From Rhodospirillales bacterium URHD0017 (lineage in GTDB: Bacteria; Pseudomonadota; Alphaproteobacteria; Reyranellales; Reyranellaceae): a DNA stretch of 64,000 nt. Under the pieces are notes generated by a model. It did not search any database. It had not been told where the DNA came from and saw only the letters and a list, made by a program, of their open reading frames with translations. The DNA lies in contig FODP01000003.1 in assembly GCA_900110395.1 (NCBI GenBank), positions 434,001 through 498,000 of the forward strand. The letters run 5' to 3'. Shown piece after piece: positions 50,113-60,111 of the stretch. Both the position numbers and the translations under genes were made by a program. Each line of letters starts with the position of its first letter. Position 1 is the first letter of the stretch.

Positions 50113-51855
50113 TTATCTCATCTCTTCGACGGGTGTTACGCCGAAGACCATTAATCCCGATCCTATCACAAAACCGATTCCCTGTACCAACGCCAGACGC
50201 GCCCGCGTCAGCTCGGCGTCGCCCTCCATCACGAAGCGCAGGCCGGGCTCCTCCCGGCCCCGCGTCCAATGGGCATGGAAGGCGGCGGCCAGCTCATAGA
50301 GATAGAAAGCAATTCGATGGGACTCGTGGGCGGCGGCGGCGGCTTCGACCTGGCGCGGCCACTGGGCGATCAGTCGGATGAGGGCCAGCTCGCCGGCGTC
50401 GCCCAGACGATCCAATGGAGCGCTGTCCAGTCCATCGATCGCGACGCCGGCGGCGGCTGCCTGCCGCAACACGGAGCGAGTCCGTGCGTGCCCATATTGG
50501 ACGTACCAGACCATGTTATCGCGTGACTGTTCTGTGGCCTTTGCCACATCGAAGTCGAACGGCGCGTCGTTCTTGCGCGTCAGCATGGTGAAGCGCACGA
50601 CATCTGGCCCGACCTCGTCGAGCAGGTCGCGCAATGTAACAAATGTACCGGCGCGCTTGGACATGCGGACCAGCTCGCCGTTCTTCATCACGCGCACGAT
50701 CTGGCAGAGTTTTACGTCGAGCTCGCCCTTGCCGTCGGTGACGGCGCTGACCGCCGCCTTCTGACGCTTGACGTAGCCGCCGTGGTCGGCGCCCCACACG
50801 TCGATCATGTCGGCGAAGCCGCGCCGGAACTTGTCGAAGTGATAGGCGATGTCGTTGGCGAAGTAGGTCCAGGTGCCGTCCGACTTTTTCAGCGGCCGAT
50901 CCACTTCATCACCGAACTTGGTGGCGCGGAACAGCACCTGCTCGCGATCCTCCCAGTCGTCGGGCTTCTGGCCCTTCGGCGGATCGAGGCGGCCGGTGTA
51001 GATCAGGCCCTGGCGACTCAGCTCCTGGAAGACGCGATCGACCATGCCGGCATCGACCAGCGCGCGTTCCGATGAATAGACGTCCATGCGGACGCCCATC
51101 GTCTCGAGATCGGTCTTGATGTCGGCCATCAGCGTGGCGATGGCGAAGTCGCGCATCACCGGCAGCCAGTCGGACTGCGGCTTGTCGATCCAGCGTGCGC
51201 CGTCGCGTTTGGCGATCGCGGCACCCACGTCCTTGAGATACTCGCCGGGATAGAAGCCTTCGGGGATGTCGCCGATCTGATCGCCCAGCGCCTCCTTGTA
51301 GCGCAGGAAGGTCGACTGCCCGAGCTTGTCGACCTGCGCGCCGGCGTCGTTGATGTAGTACTCCTTGGTGACGGCGTAGCCCGCCTTGGCCAGCAGGTTG
51401 GCGAGCGCATCGCCCACGACCGCGCCGCGCGCGTGCCCCACGGTCAGCGGGCCGGTCGGGTTGGCCGAGACGTACTCGACATTGACCTTGGCGCCCTTCC
51501 CCATCGGCGAATCGCCGTAGGAAGTGCCGGCTTTCAGGCAGTCGCGCAGCCGGTCACGCCAGAAGGTGTCGGCGATCTTGAGGTTGATGAAGCCCGGTCC
51601 CGCGACCGTGCCGTCGACCACGTCAGGGTTGGCCTTCAGGCGCGCCAGCAGCGGCTCGGCGATGTCGCGCGGCTTCTTCCTGGCGGCCTTGGCCAGCACC
51701 ATGGCGGCATTGGTGGCGATGTCGCCATGCGCGGCATCGCGCGGCGGCTCGGCCGTGATGGCGGAGAAATCGAGGTCTGGCGGCAATTCGCCGGCCGCCT
51801 GCATGGCCTTCAGCGCGGCTTCGATCTCGCCGATGAAATGGCGGTAGGGGGTCAT
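50113..51855 (-). CDS. argS: arginyl-tRNA synthetase
   Basis: A 580-residue class I synthetase. The N-terminal tRNA-contact domain is [17 protein letters not shown]. The HIGH equivalent is [17 protein letters not shown] within [16 protein letters not shown], and the KMSKS equivalent is [20 protein letters not shown]. The anticodon-binding domain follows and ends [12 protein letters not shown] 51853-51855 (MTPYRHF) fits the family start. The ATG at 51891 lies within the end of the family A repeat and adds 12 non-conserved residues. It is 6 bases upstream of the SPOR gene. Confidence 0.95.
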   Translation of the reverse strand: MTPYRHFIGEIEAALKAMQAAGELPPDLDFSAITAEPPRDAAHGDIATNAAMVLAKAARKKPRDIAEPLLARLKANPDVVDGTVAGPGFINLKIADTFWRDRLRDCLKAGTSYGDSPMGKGAKVNVEYVSANPTGPLTVGHARGAVVGDALANLLAKAGYAVTKEYYINDAGAQVDKLGQSTFLRYKEALGDQIGDIPEGFYPGEYLKDVGAAIAKRDGARWIDKPQSDWLPVMRDFAIATLMADIKTDLETMGVRMDVYSSERALVDAGMVDRVFQELSRQGLIYTGRLDPPKGQKPDDWEDREQVLFRATKFGDEVDRPLKKSDGTWTYFANDIAYHFDKFRRGFADMIDVWGADHGGYVKRQKAAVSAVTDGKGELDVKLCQIVRVMKNGELVRMSKRAGTFVTLRDLLDEVGPDVVRFTMLTRKNDAPFDFDVAKATEQSRDNMVWYVQYGHARTRSVLRQAAAAGVAIDGLDSAPLDRLGDAGELALIRLIAQWPRQVEAAAAAHESHRIAFYLYELAAAFHAHWTRGREEPGLRFVMEGDAELTRARLALVQGIGFVIGSGLMVFGVTPVEEMR

Positions 51856-51886
51856 GGGGCGGGGGATTGCCGAAATGGCAACGTTT

Positions 51887-51953
51887 GTCATCCCGAGCGT
51901 AGCGAGGGACCTTTCCTGCGGCCTTAAAGGTCCCTCGCTGCGCTCGCGATGAC
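51887..51953. repeat. palindromic intergenic repeat, family A
   Basis: GTCATCCCGAGCGTAGCGAG and its near complement enclose a short loop (TTTCCTGCGGCC). It fills the gap between dgt and argS, overlapping the longer possible argS start. Confidence 0.8.
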
Positions 51954-51960
51954 AGGTCGG

Positions 51961-53148
51961 TTAGTTATAGAGGTCGAATAGCCGCCGGTGCTCGTCCAGC
52001 GCGTACCGATCCGTCATGCCGGCGATGTAGTCGGCGACGATGCGGGCGCGGGCGGCGCGTTCGGCGGCCTCGGCGCGCTCGCGCCAGGGCGGCGGCAGGC
52101 AGTTGGGCTCGGCGAACAGCAGGCCGAACAGGTCCATCACGACGCGGCGGGCCTTGGAGTGCGAGCGGTTGAGGTGCCAGTGCTCGTACATGCGGCCGTA
52201 CAAGAATTTCTTCACCGTGCGGTCGGTCTCGGCCATGCGCTCGGAGAAAGCCACCACTGGCCGCCCGAGCGCGCGGATATCGGTGACCGACTTCGGCGCC
52301 GCGTCAGCCAGCCGCCGGCGCGTCTCGGCCATCACATCCTCGACCATGGCATTGATCACGCGCCGCACCGCCTCGTGGACCAGGCGGCTCTCGCCCAGCC
52401 CGGGATACTTCTTCGACACCAGCGCGAACATCTCGCCGACCAGCGGCAGGTCCAAAAGGTCGGCGACACCGAACAGGCCGGCGCGCAGGCCGTCGTCTAT
52501 GTCGTGGTTGTTGTAGGCGATGTCGTCGCTCAGGGCGGCGACCTGCGCCTCCGGACCGGCATGGCCGCCAAGTTCGAGATCGTGGTCCTGGCAATACTCG
52601 ACGATGGCAGCCGGCAGATCTTCCAGCGTGCGCCCGTCCTTGAGCAACGGGCCGTTGTGCTTGACCGCGCCTTCGAGCGTCTCCCAGGTGAGGTTGAGGC
52701 CGTTGAATTCGGCGTAGCGCTCTTCGAGCTTGGTCAGGATGCGCAAGGTCTGGGCGTTGTGGTCGAAGCCACCGAACGGCTTCATCGCCGCGTGCAGCGC
52801 TTCCTCGCCGGCATGGCCGAACGGCGTGTGGCCGAGATCGTGGGCGAGCGCCACGGCCTCGCCGAGATCCTCGTCGAGGTGCAGCGTGCGGCAGATGGTG
52901 CGGGCGATCTGCGCCACCTCCAGCGAATGCGTCAGCCGCGTCCGGTAGTGGTCGCCCTCGTGATAGACGAAGACCTGCGTCTTGTGCTTCAGCCGGCGGA
53001 ACGCCGTCGAATGGATGATACGGTCGCGGTCGCGCTGGAACGGGCTACGCGAGGGATCCTCGCCCTCGGCATTGAGCCGGCCGCGGCTCTGCCACGGCAG
53101 GGTGGCGTACGGCGCCAGGGCCTCGCGTCGCCACAACTGCTCCGCCAC
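51961..53148 (-). CDS. dgt: deoxyguanosinetriphosphate triphosphohydrolase-like protein
   Basis: A 395-residue HD-domain dNTPase that splits dNTPs to nucleoside and triphosphate. The metal-binding HD motif is in RLTHSLEVAQIARTI and ALAHDLGHTPFGHAGEEAL (H...HD), with a later Asp in AALSDDIAYNNHDIDDGLRA. DRDRIIHSTAFRRLKHKTQV is the conserved N-terminal segment. It belongs to the short Dgt-type 2 group common in alphaproteobacteria, upstream of argS as usual. Confidence 0.92.
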   Translation of the reverse strand: MAEQLWRREALAPYATLPWQSRGRLNAEGEDPSRSPFQRDRDRIIHSTAFRRLKHKTQVFVYHEGDHYRTRLTHSLEVAQIARTICRTLHLDEDLGEAVALAHDLGHTPFGHAGEEALHAAMKPFGGFDHNAQTLRILTKLEERYAEFNGLNLTWETLEGAVKHNGPLLKDGRTLEDLPAAIVEYCQDHDLELGGHAGPEAQVAALSDDIAYNNHDIDDGLRAGLFGVADLLDLPLVGEMFALVSKKYPGLGESRLVHEAVRRVINAMVEDVMAETRRRLADAAPKSVTDIRALGRPVVAFSERMAETDRTVKKFLYGRMYEHWHLNRSHSKARRVVMDLFGLLFAEPNCLPPPWRERAEAAERAARARIVADYIAGMTDRYALDEHRRLFDLYN

Positions 53149-53210
53149 TCGACCTCCTGAAAGCGTGCGGCGCGGTTTTACGCCTTCCAGGACGAAGCAA
53201 CAACCGAGGC

Positions 53211-53642
53211 TTATTTCACCAGTGTTACCGGTACCTTCGCGTGGGCGATCACGTCCTGGGCCACCGAGCCCAGCAGAACGCCGGCGAAGCCGGTATGGCC
53301 GCGCGTGCCGATCACGACGAGGCTCGCGCCCAGCTTGGTGACGAAATCGCTCGCGACCTCGCCCTGGCGGCCGACGCCGATATGGATCTTGGCCGCGACC
53401 CCGGCCTGCTTGGTGATCTCGACCGCCGTGGCCAGGGCCTTATGGCCCTCCTCACGATGATGCGTGTCGATCTGCTCCCTGGACACGAAGGACGAGATGG
53501 CGCCGCCGAGGTTGGGCTGGACGTTGAGCAGGTGCAGCTCGGCGGCGAGGCCCGCCTCGATCAGGTTGAGCGCATGGCGGACCGCGCGGTCGGAGGTGCC
53601 CGAGCCGTCGACGGCGACCAGGATTGCCTTCATCTTGGCCAT
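53211..53642 (-). CDS. universal stress protein
   Basis: A 143-residue UspA-family protein. The start KAILVAVDGSGTSDRAVRHA has the ATP-contact Asp, and the late motif VVIGTRGHTGFAGVLLGSVA, with QDVIAHAKVPVTLV, fits the G-2x-G-9x-G-S/T ATP-binding pattern. It is therefore probably an ATP-binding Usp. AGGAGTAGCC precedes ATG 53640-53642. It lies 5 bases after the TerC-like gene, as one operon. Confidence 0.9.
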   Translation of the reverse strand: MAKMKAILVAVDGSGTSDRAVRHALNLIEAGLAAELHLLNVQPNLGGAISSFVSREQIDTHHREEGHKALATAVEITKQAGVAAKIHIGVGRQGEVASDFVTKLGASLVVIGTRGHTGFAGVLLGSVAQDVIAHAKVPVTLVK

Positions 53643-53647
53643 GGCGG

Positions 53648-54373
53648 CTACTCCTTGCGTCCTTCGGCGGCGAGATCGACCGGCTCTTCGTGCTTCTTCG
53701 CCCTGGCACGGCGTTGCAGCCAGTAGCCCAGCGCGACAGTGAGGACGGCGCCGCCGATCTCGAACCACATCTTGTGATTGGGGATCCTGGCCGCGAGCCA
53801 CTCGACGTAAGCGGGATCGGTCGCCAGGACCTCGCCCGCGATGTAGCCCAGGAGGCCGCCGCCGGCGATGACGATGATCGGGAAGCGGTTGAGCAGCAGC
53901 ATGATCAGGGTGGCGCCGAAGATGATCAGCGGGATGCTGATCAAGAGGCCGAGCACGATCAAGGTGGTGTTGCCGTGTGCCGCAGCGGCGATGGCGATGG
54001 CATTGTCGAGGCTCATCACCGCGTCGGCGATGATGATGGTGCGGATGGCGCCCCACAGCGAGCCCGAGGCCTTCACGCCGTCGCCGCCCTCGTCCTCGCC
54101 CTGGACCAGCTTGACGCCGATCCACAGCAGCAGCAGGCCGCCGATCAGCTTGAGGTAGCCGATCTTGAGCAGCTGATCGACGATCAGCACGAAGATGATA
54201 CGCAGCACGATGGCGCCAGCGCTGCCGATCAGGATGGCGGGCTTCTGGTGCTTTTTCTGCAGGTTGCGGCAGGCCAGCGCGATGACCAACGCGTTGTCGC
54301 CGGAGAGCACGATATTGACGATGATGATCTGAAGCAGGCCGCTCCAGAAGGCGGGGGTCAGCTCGATTCCCAT
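53648..54373 (-). CDS. TerC family integral membrane protein (YjbE type)
   Basis: A 241-residue polytopic membrane protein with about seven helices. The two TerC hallmark motifs are [19 protein letters not shown] (about residue 25) and [20 protein letters not shown] (about 120), with acidic residues inside the membrane. These are the metal-binding signature of the family, which includes Mn(II) exporters such as YceF/MeeF. A conserved mid loop [15 protein letters not shown] is present. The C-terminus is basic. GTG 54383-54385 is a possible start four codons upstream. It probably exports Mn or another divalent metal (inference). Confidence 0.87.
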   Translation of the reverse strand: MGIELTPAFWSGLLQIIIVNIVLSGDNALVIALACRNLQKKHQKPAILIGSAGAIVLRIIFVLIVDQLLKIGYLKLIGGLLLLWIGVKLVQGEDEGGDGVKASGSLWGAIRTIIIADAVMSLDNAIAIAAAAHGNTTLIVLGLLISIPLIIFGATLIMLLLNRFPIIVIAGGGLLGYIAGEVLATDPAYVEWLAARIPNHKMWFEIGGAVLTVALGYWLQRRARAKKHEEPVDLAAEGRKE

Positions 54374-54494
54374 GTTTCCGCGCACTCCGTCCCTGTTATT
54401 CCCGTGCGGCCGATCTTCATTGCGTCGGTCGAAGGTGTTAGTTCAGCGTCTGCCGGGGGGCAAGGCAAACCGGACAAACAGGAGGCGAAATCGC

Positions 54495-54995
54495 ATGGCG
54501 AGCGGCACGGGATACAACAAGATGTTTCCCGTCTCGTGGACGGAACTGCATCGCGACGCGCGGGCCCTGGCCTGGCGGCTGGCCGATCTCGGGCCGTTCA
54601 AGGGGCTGGTGGCGATCACCCGCGGCGGGCTGGTGCCGGCGGCCATCGTCGCGCGTGAGCTGAATCTGCGGCTGATCGACACCGTCTGCTGCTCGACCTA
54701 CGACCGCATGGAGCGCGGCGCCAAGGTCGAGCTGCTGAAGGGAACCTCGGCCGAGAAGGACCAGGGCGAAGGCTGGCTGATCGTCGACGACCTGGTCGAC
54801 ACCGGCGTCACCGCGCGGGCCGTGCGCGCGCTCCTGCCGAAAGCGCACTTCGCCTCGGTCTACGCCAAGCCGGCCGGCCGGCCCACGGTCGACAGCTTCA
54901 TCACCGAGGTGAGCCAGGACACCTGGATCCTGTTCCCGTGGGACCAGGAAGCGGTCATGGCCAAGACCATCATCGAGCTGAAGGGCGGCAAGTAA
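54495..54995 (+). CDS. gpt: xanthine phosphoribosyltransferase
   Basis: A 166-residue purine salvage enzyme adding PRPP-derived ribose-phosphate to xanthine (and guanine). The PRPP-binding motif is [18 protein letters not shown], the flexible and base-binding parts [20 protein letters not shown], and the C-terminal [14 protein letters not shown] matches Gpt. AGGAGG at about 54479-54485 fixes ATG 54495; the upstream frame is not used. It overlaps the quinone-reductase start by one base. Confidence 0.9.
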   Translation: MASGTGYNKMFPVSWTELHRDARALAWRLADLGPFKGLVAITRGGLVPAAIVARELNLRLIDTVCCSTYDRMERGAKVELLKGTSAEKDQGEGWLIVDDLVDTGVTARAVRALLPKAHFASVYAKPAGRPTVDSFITEVSQDTWILFPWDQEAVMAKTIIELKGGK

Positions 54996-56011
54996 TGAGG
55001 TGCTTCGTCATCCCCTCGCCCAAGGGCATCGATTCGCTGACGCTGGCCGAACGGCCGGATCCGACGCCCGGTCCGCGCCGGGTGCTGGTGCGCGTGCGCG
55101 CGACGTCGCTCAACTACCGCGACCTGATCACCGTCGAAGGCAGTTCGGCGCGCGCCGCGCCAAAGGCAGATCTGGTCCCGCTGTCCGATGGCGCCGGCGA
55201 GGTCGTCGCGGTCGGTCCTGGCGTGACGCGGGTGAAGGCCGGTGACCGGGTGGCGGGCTGCTTCATGCAGAAATGGGTCGGCGGCGCGATCGACGAGACC
55301 GCGCAAGCCTCGGCCATGGGCGGCGCCATCGACGGCATGCTGACCGAGCTTGCGGTGCTCGAGGAGGACGGCGTGGTGCGCCTGCCCCGCCATCTCAGCT
55401 TCGAGGAAGGTGCGACGCTGCCCTGTGCCGGCGTCACGGCGTGGCATGCGCTGGTCGAGATCGGCGAGATCAAGGCGGGCGACACGGTGCTGGTGCTGGG
55501 CTCGGGCGGCGTGTCGGTCTTCGCGCTGCAGTTCGCGCGGATGTTCGGTGCGCGTGTGATCGCGACCTCGGGCACGAAGGCCAAGGCAGAGCGGCTGAAG
55601 CAGATGGGCGCCGAGGCGGTGATCGACTACCGCGCCACGCCGGACTGGGACAAGGAAGTCGCGAAGCTGACCGGCGGCCGCGGCGTCGACATCACGGTCG
55701 AGGTCGGCGGCGCCGGCACCCTGCCGCGTTCCTTCATGGCCACGCGCGTTGCCGGACGCATCTCGGTGATCGGGTTGCTGACGGGCGCCGGCGCCGAGGT
55801 CGACCCGATGCCGATCCTGCGCCGCAATCTCAGGGTCCAGGGCCTCTATGTCGGCAACAGGCAGATGTTCGAGGCGATGAACCGCGCGATCGATGCGGAC
55901 GGTCTCAAACCCGTCATAGACAAGGTGTTTCCTTTTGCGCAGGCGAAGGACGCCTATCGGCATCTCAAAAGCCAGAATCACTTCGGCAAGGTCGTTATTT
56001 CTCATGGCTAG
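54995..56011 (+). CDS. NADPH:quinone reductase-like zinc-independent alcohol dehydrogenase family
   Basis: A 338-residue medium-chain dehydrogenase. The N-terminal GroES-like domain has VRVRATSLNYRDLITVEG and LVPLSDGAGEVVAVGPGVTR. The cofactor domain is DTVLVLGSGGVSVFALQFAR, where GSGGVS replaces the usual GxGxxG. GAEAVIDYRATPDWDKEV follows. There are no zinc ligands, so it is a quinone-reductase/enoyl-reductase type. The ATG shares a base with the gpt stop (TAATG). Confidence 0.87.
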   Translation: MRCFVIPSPKGIDSLTLAERPDPTPGPRRVLVRVRATSLNYRDLITVEGSSARAAPKADLVPLSDGAGEVVAVGPGVTRVKAGDRVAGCFMQKWVGGAIDETAQASAMGGAIDGMLTELAVLEEDGVVRLPRHLSFEEGATLPCAGVTAWHALVEIGEIKAGDTVLVLGSGGVSVFALQFARMFGARVIATSGTKAKAERLKQMGAEAVIDYRATPDWDKEVAKLTGGRGVDITVEVGGAGTLPRSFMATRVAGRISVIGLLTGAGAEVDPMPILRRNLRVQGLYVGNRQMFEAMNRAIDADGLKPVIDKVFPFAQAKDAYRHLKSQNHFGKVVISHG

Positions 56012-56022
56012 AGCTACACCAA

Positions 56023-56136
56023 GGCCTCACCGTGAGGAGCAGCCCAACGGGCTGCGTCTCGGAGGGTGGGCAACAAACACGGTGCGTGTTCCCACCCTTC
56101 GAAACGCGCGCTTCGCGCGCTCCTCAGGGTGAGGCC
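56023..56136. repeat. 114-bp nested palindrome, family D
   Basis: The outer arms GGCCTCACC-x-TGAGGAGC and GCTCCTCA-x-GGTGAGGCC enclose AGCCC-AAC-GGGCT, then GGGTGGG/CCCACCC and GCGCGC-TTC-GCGCGC. It forms a multi-hairpin structure between the quinone reductase and the aldolase/SDR fusion. No other copy is in this window. Confidence 0.7.
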
Positions 56137-56157
56137 GTACCGATCGAAGGAGCATCA

Positions 56158-58194
56158 ATGCAGAACCTCTGGTCCGACAGCGACGCCAAGGCCGCGATCG
56201 CCCAGCATGCCGCCAAGGGTATCGGCGAGGATCTGGCGCTGCGCGTCTATACGACCCGTCTGCTGGGTGGCGAGCCGCGGCTGGTGCTGCATGGCGGCGG
56301 CAACACCTCGGTGAAGACCAAGGTCGCCGACATCACCGGCGCTTCCGTCGATGTGCTGTGCGTAAAGGGCAGCGGCTGGGACATGGGCACGATCGAGGCA
56401 CCCGGGCTGCCGGCGGTGCGGCTGGAGCCGTTGCGCGAGCTGGTCGGGCTGCAGGCGCTGTCCGACGAGGACATGGTCAATGTCCAGCGCTGCAATCTTC
56501 TCGACAGCAAGTCGCCCAATCCGTCGGTCGAGACGCTGCTGCATGCCTTCCTGCCGCACAAGTTCATCGACCACACCCATTCCAACGCCGTGCTGGCGTT
56601 GACCGACCAGCCTGACGGCGAGGCGCTGGCGGCCGATGTCTACGGCAAGCGCGCTGCCCTGGTGCCCTACGTCATGCCGGGCTTCGCACTGGCCAAGAAA
56701 ACCACCGAAGTCGCGCGGAAGAATCCCGACGTCGAAGGGCTGATCCTGCTCAAGCACGGCATCTTCTCGATGGGCGCCACGGCGGAAGAAGCCTATGTGC
56801 GCATGATCGACCTGGTCACTCTGGCAGAGAAGCGGCTGGCCAAGGCGACGCGCAAGATCTTCCCCGGCGTGTCGTTGCCCGGGCAGATCGCGACGGCCGC
56901 CGCGGTTGCGCCGATCCTGCGTGGACTGATCTCGCTGCCCGGCAAGGACGGCGGCCGCGAGGCGGCGCAACGCTTCGTGTTCGAGTTCCGCACCAATCCC
57001 GGCATTCTTTCTTACGTCGGCGGCAAGGAGATTGCCCGCTACAGCCAGCAGGGACCGGTGACTCCCGACCATGCCATCCGCACCAAGGGCGTGCCGCTGG
57101 TCGTGCCGGCGCCCGAAGCGGACAAGCTCGATGCGTTCACGAAGGACGCCAAGGCGGCCCTCGACAAGTACGTCGCCGACTATCACGCCTACTTCGCGCG
57201 TCACAACGTGCGCCAGATGCCGAGCAAGACCGAGCTCGACCCGATGCCGCGCGTCGTGCTGGTGCCCGGGCTCGGCCTGTTCGGCATCGGCAACACATCG
57301 AAGGACGCCAAGATCGCGGCCGACCTCGCTGAGACCACGGTCGAGGTGGTGGCCGACGCCGAGAGGCTCGGCACCTATGAATGCATCCCCGAGCCCGATA
57401 TCTTCGACATCGAGTACTGGTCGCTGGAACAGGCCAAGCTCGGCGCGACGGCGGAGAAGCCGCTGGCGCGGCGTATCGCCGTGGTCACCGGCGGCGCCTC
57501 CGGCATCGGCGCGGCAACGGCGGCCGCCTTCGCCAAGGAAGGCGCGGAGGTCGTCGTGCTCGACCGCGACGTGAGCAAGGTCAAGGGCATGGCCATCGCC
57601 TGCGACGTCACCAACCCGGCTGACGTTCGCGCCGCCTTCGACAAGATCGCGGCGACCTATGGCGGCGTCGACATCGTCGTCTCCAACGCCGGCGCCGCCT
57701 GGCAGGGCCGCATCGGGGACGTTTCGGACAAGGTCCTGCGCGAGAGCTTCGAGCTGAACTTCTGGGCGCATCAGAGCGTGGCGCAGAACGCCGTGCGCAT
57801 CATGCGCGCCCAGGGCCTGGGCGGCTGCCTCCTGTTCAACGCCTCCAAGCAGGCGGTGAACCCGGGGCCCGACTTCGGTCCCTACGGATTGCCCAAGGCG
57901 GCGACGATGTTCCTCAGCCGGCAGTACGCGCTGGACCACGGTGGCGACGGCATCCGCTCAAACGCCGTCAATGCCGACCGCATCCGCTCCAATCTGCTGA
58001 CGGACGACATGATTGCCCAGCGATCGAAGGCGCGCGGGCTGAACGAGGCCCAGTACATGGGCGGCAATCTCCTGGGCCTGGAGGTTACGGCGGCCGACGT
58101 GGCGCAAACCTTCGTTTCGCTGGCCAAGGCGAGCAAGACGACGGGCGCGGTGGTCACGGTCGATGGCGGCAACATCGCGGCAGCGCTGCGTTGA
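56158..58194 (+). CDS. bifunctional class II aldolase/short-chain dehydrogenase
   Basis: A 678-residue fusion. Residues 1-430 form a class II (zinc) aldolase of the rhamnulose-1-phosphate-aldolase/epimerase family: VLHGGGNTSVKTKVADITG, CVKGSGWDMGTI, FIDHTHSNAVLALTDQ (zinc His pair), GLILLKHGIFSMG. Residues 440-678 form an SDR: AVVTGGASGIGAATAAAFAK, VVSNAGAAWQGRI, and the catalytic Tyr/Lys in YGLPKAA. Such fusions act in rhamnose/fucose-type breakdown, with oxidation of the lactaldehyde product or of the sugar. GAAGGAG precedes ATG 56158. The exact sugar is undetermined. Confidence 0.9.
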   Translation: MQNLWSDSDAKAAIAQHAAKGIGEDLALRVYTTRLLGGEPRLVLHGGGNTSVKTKVADITGASVDVLCVKGSGWDMGTIEAPGLPAVRLEPLRELVGLQALSDEDMVNVQRCNLLDSKSPNPSVETLLHAFLPHKFIDHTHSNAVLALTDQPDGEALAADVYGKRAALVPYVMPGFALAKKTTEVARKNPDVEGLILLKHGIFSMGATAEEAYVRMIDLVTLAEKRLAKATRKIFPGVSLPGQIATAAAVAPILRGLISLPGKDGGREAAQRFVFEFRTNPGILSYVGGKEIARYSQQGPVTPDHAIRTKGVPLVVPAPEADKLDAFTKDAKAALDKYVADYHAYFARHNVRQMPSKTELDPMPRVVLVPGLGLFGIGNTSKDAKIAADLAETTVEVVADAERLGTYECIPEPDIFDIEYWSLEQAKLGATAEKPLARRIAVVTGGASGIGAATAAAFAKEGAEVVVLDRDVSKVKGMAIACDVTNPADVRAAFDKIAATYGGVDIVVSNAGAAWQGRIGDVSDKVLRESFELNFWAHQSVAQNAVRIMRAQGLGGCLLFNASKQAVNPGPDFGPYGLPKAATMFLSRQYALDHGGDGIRSNAVNADRIRSNLLTDDMIAQRSKARGLNEAQYMGGNLLGLEVTAADVAQTFVSLAKASKTTGAVVTVDGGNIAAALR

Positions 58195-58241
58195 GAAATC
58201 TGCGGCTCCCGCCGGCCACGGGAGCGGTCTAAGATCGGTTC

Positions 58242-59126
58242 ATGCCGATCGAGATCACTCCCCTCACGCCCCACATTGGCGCGCGCCTGAGCGGCATCGA
58301 TGTGCGCCGGCCGCTCACCGCCGCCGAGGTCGAGGCCATCGACGCCGGCATGAACCGCCATGCCGTGCTCGTCTTGCCGGACCAGGACATCAGCGACGAG
58401 CAGCAGCTCGCCTTTACGCGCAATTTCGGGCCGCTCGAAGAAGGCGCCAACTCGACGGTGCGCAGTTCGGAGCTGCGGCTCGACCCTGCCTTCGCCGACG
58501 TCTCCAACCTCGACAAGGACGGCCACAAGCTCGCACGCGACAACAAGCGGCGCATGGCGGCGCTCGGCAACCGGCTATGGCATTCAGACGCCTCGTTCCG
58601 CGTCGTGCCCGCCAAGTACTCGATCCTGAGTGGCCGCATCGTCACGACCGCGGGCGGCAACACCGAGTTCGCCGACATGCGCGCGGCCTATGACGCGCTC
58701 GATGCCGCGACCAAGGCCGAGATCGAGGACCTCGTCTGCGAACACTCGCTGATCTATTCGCGCGGCCAGCTCGGCTTCACCGAGTTCCTGCCCGACGAGC
58801 GCGTGGCGATGAAGCCGGTACGCCACCGGCTGGTGCGCACCCATCCCGGCTCGGGCCGCAAGTCACTGTTCCTGTCGGCCCACATCGGCACCATCATCGG
58901 CTGGCCGCAGCCCGAGGCCATGGCCTTCATCCGCGACCTGATGGAACACGCCACCCAGCCGCAGTTCGTCTATTCGCATCGCTGGACGCAGCACGACCTG
59001 GTGATCTGGGACAACCGCGCCACCATGCACCGCGTGCGCCGCTTCGACGATCTCAACATCGTGCGCGACGTGCGCCGAACCACCACCAGAAGCGACGGGC
59101 CCACGGTGGCGCAGGAGGCCGCTTGA
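58242..59126 (+). CDS. TauD/TfdA family Fe(II)/2-oxoglutarate dioxygenase
   Basis: A 294-residue dioxygenase. The iron ligands are His and Asp in RLWHSDASFRVV and a distal His in WDNRATMHRVRRF. The 2-oxoglutarate-binding Arg is in IVRDVRRTTTRSDG. The N-terminal part MPIEITPLTPHIGARLSGID is standard for TauD/TfdA. The group includes TfdA (2,4-D dioxygenase) and taurine dioxygenase; the HPGSGRKSLFLSAHIGTIIG segment is TfdA-like. It probably releases a carboxylate or sulfite from an ether or sulfonate (family inference). Confidence 0.88.
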   Translation: MPIEITPLTPHIGARLSGIDVRRPLTAAEVEAIDAGMNRHAVLVLPDQDISDEQQLAFTRNFGPLEEGANSTVRSSELRLDPAFADVSNLDKDGHKLARDNKRRMAALGNRLWHSDASFRVVPAKYSILSGRIVTTAGGNTEFADMRAAYDALDAATKAEIEDLVCEHSLIYSRGQLGFTEFLPDERVAMKPVRHRLVRTHPGSGRKSLFLSAHIGTIIGWPQPEAMAFIRDLMEHATQPQFVYSHRWTQHDLVIWDNRATMHRVRRFDDLNIVRDVRRTTTRSDGPTVAQEAA

Positions 59127-59132
59127 ACTTGC

Positions 59133-60008
59133 TCAGGGCGGAATCGAGACGCCGGGCTGCGCCACCTGCTTCAGGGCGGCATTGTCGAGAATGCAATCGA
59201 AGTCCGCACCGACATAGCCGAGAAGCATGCCGAATCCGACGCCCGCCCCGCGATCGGCGAATGTCCAGTTCGACGAGCGCTTCAGCGTGGAATGGAACAG
59301 GCGCACCGTCTTGTCGACGGACGGCGCGACAGGGCCGCGCACCGGCGGATTGCTCGGGTCGCCTTCGAAGTCGCGGTCGGAAAATGGCCGCTCCATCGGA
59401 TAGTCCTGCTTGAACAGATTGCCCTGCCCATCGAGAGGGCCCGGCAATGCCGCGAACTGTCGCCAGCATTCGTTCGCGACCGCAGGCAGGCTGACCAGGG
59501 TCTGGGGCGACACGAGCATCCCGCTCGCAGCATCGATGTTGATCGATCCGCCGGCGGACATTCCATGGGCACCGCAGCACAGCCATCGACTGTAGGCGGC
59601 AGAGATCAGTCGCCTGGAGCGGTAGAGCGACTCGAGGATGAGCACATCATCGATCTTTTCGTTCGCTGACAAGGCGATGGGACGATCGAAGTCCATTGTC
59701 GCGACCACACCGCCGATCCATTCGTTGTAGCGCTTCTCGGCTGCGTCCCGGGGATCATCGAACTCCAGGTAGGTCGCAGAGACATTGACGTTTCCTCTTG
59801 CATCGTCCCGTACCCGGGCCCGGGAGACGAGCCGGCCACAGGTCGCCCTGGTGTCGACATCTCCGATTGGCGAGACGGACACGACCTCACGCCCGCGTCT
59901 GTCCCAATCGCTGGTCACGGCCAGGCAGTCCATGGCGCGACCTTGACGAGATGCTACGAGCAGCCCGACGCCAAGAACCGTCGCCCAAACGACGTGCCTA
60001 AACCTCAT
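59133..60008 (-). CDS. secreted hypothetical protein
   Basis: A 291-residue exported protein. The signal peptide MRFRHVVWATVLGVGLLVAS is followed by a likely cleavage near GRA. The mature protein has a Cys-rich, all-beta and loop-rich character with no identifiable motif (SRWLCCGAHGMSAGGSINID, Cys pairs at several positions), suggesting disulfides. ATG 60006-60008 gives the clean signal peptide, whereas the open frame continues to 60209. The gene is convergent with the TauD-type gene and divergent from the aldo/keto reductase across 103 bases. Confidence 0.68.
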   Translation of the reverse strand: MRFRHVVWATVLGVGLLVASRQGRAMDCLAVTSDWDRRGREVVSVSPIGDVDTRATCGRLVSRARVRDDARGNVNVSATYLEFDDPRDAAEKRYNEWIGGVVATMDFDRPIALSANEKIDDVLILESLYRSRRLISAAYSRWLCCGAHGMSAGGSINIDAASGMLVSPQTLVSLPAVANECWRQFAALPGPLDGQGNLFKQDYPMERPFSDRDFEGDPSNPPVRGPVAPSVDKTVRLFHSTLKRSSNWTFADRGAGVGFGMLLGYVGADFDCILDNAALKQVAQPGVSIPP

Positions 60009-60111
60009 GGCGAAAACGATGACGAACAAGGCGGCCGATGTCGATAGCGTCAGCCGCGAGCCGGGCGCTAGACTTCTCGGAAACCCAAGCCGCCATGATT
60101 CGAGGAAACGC

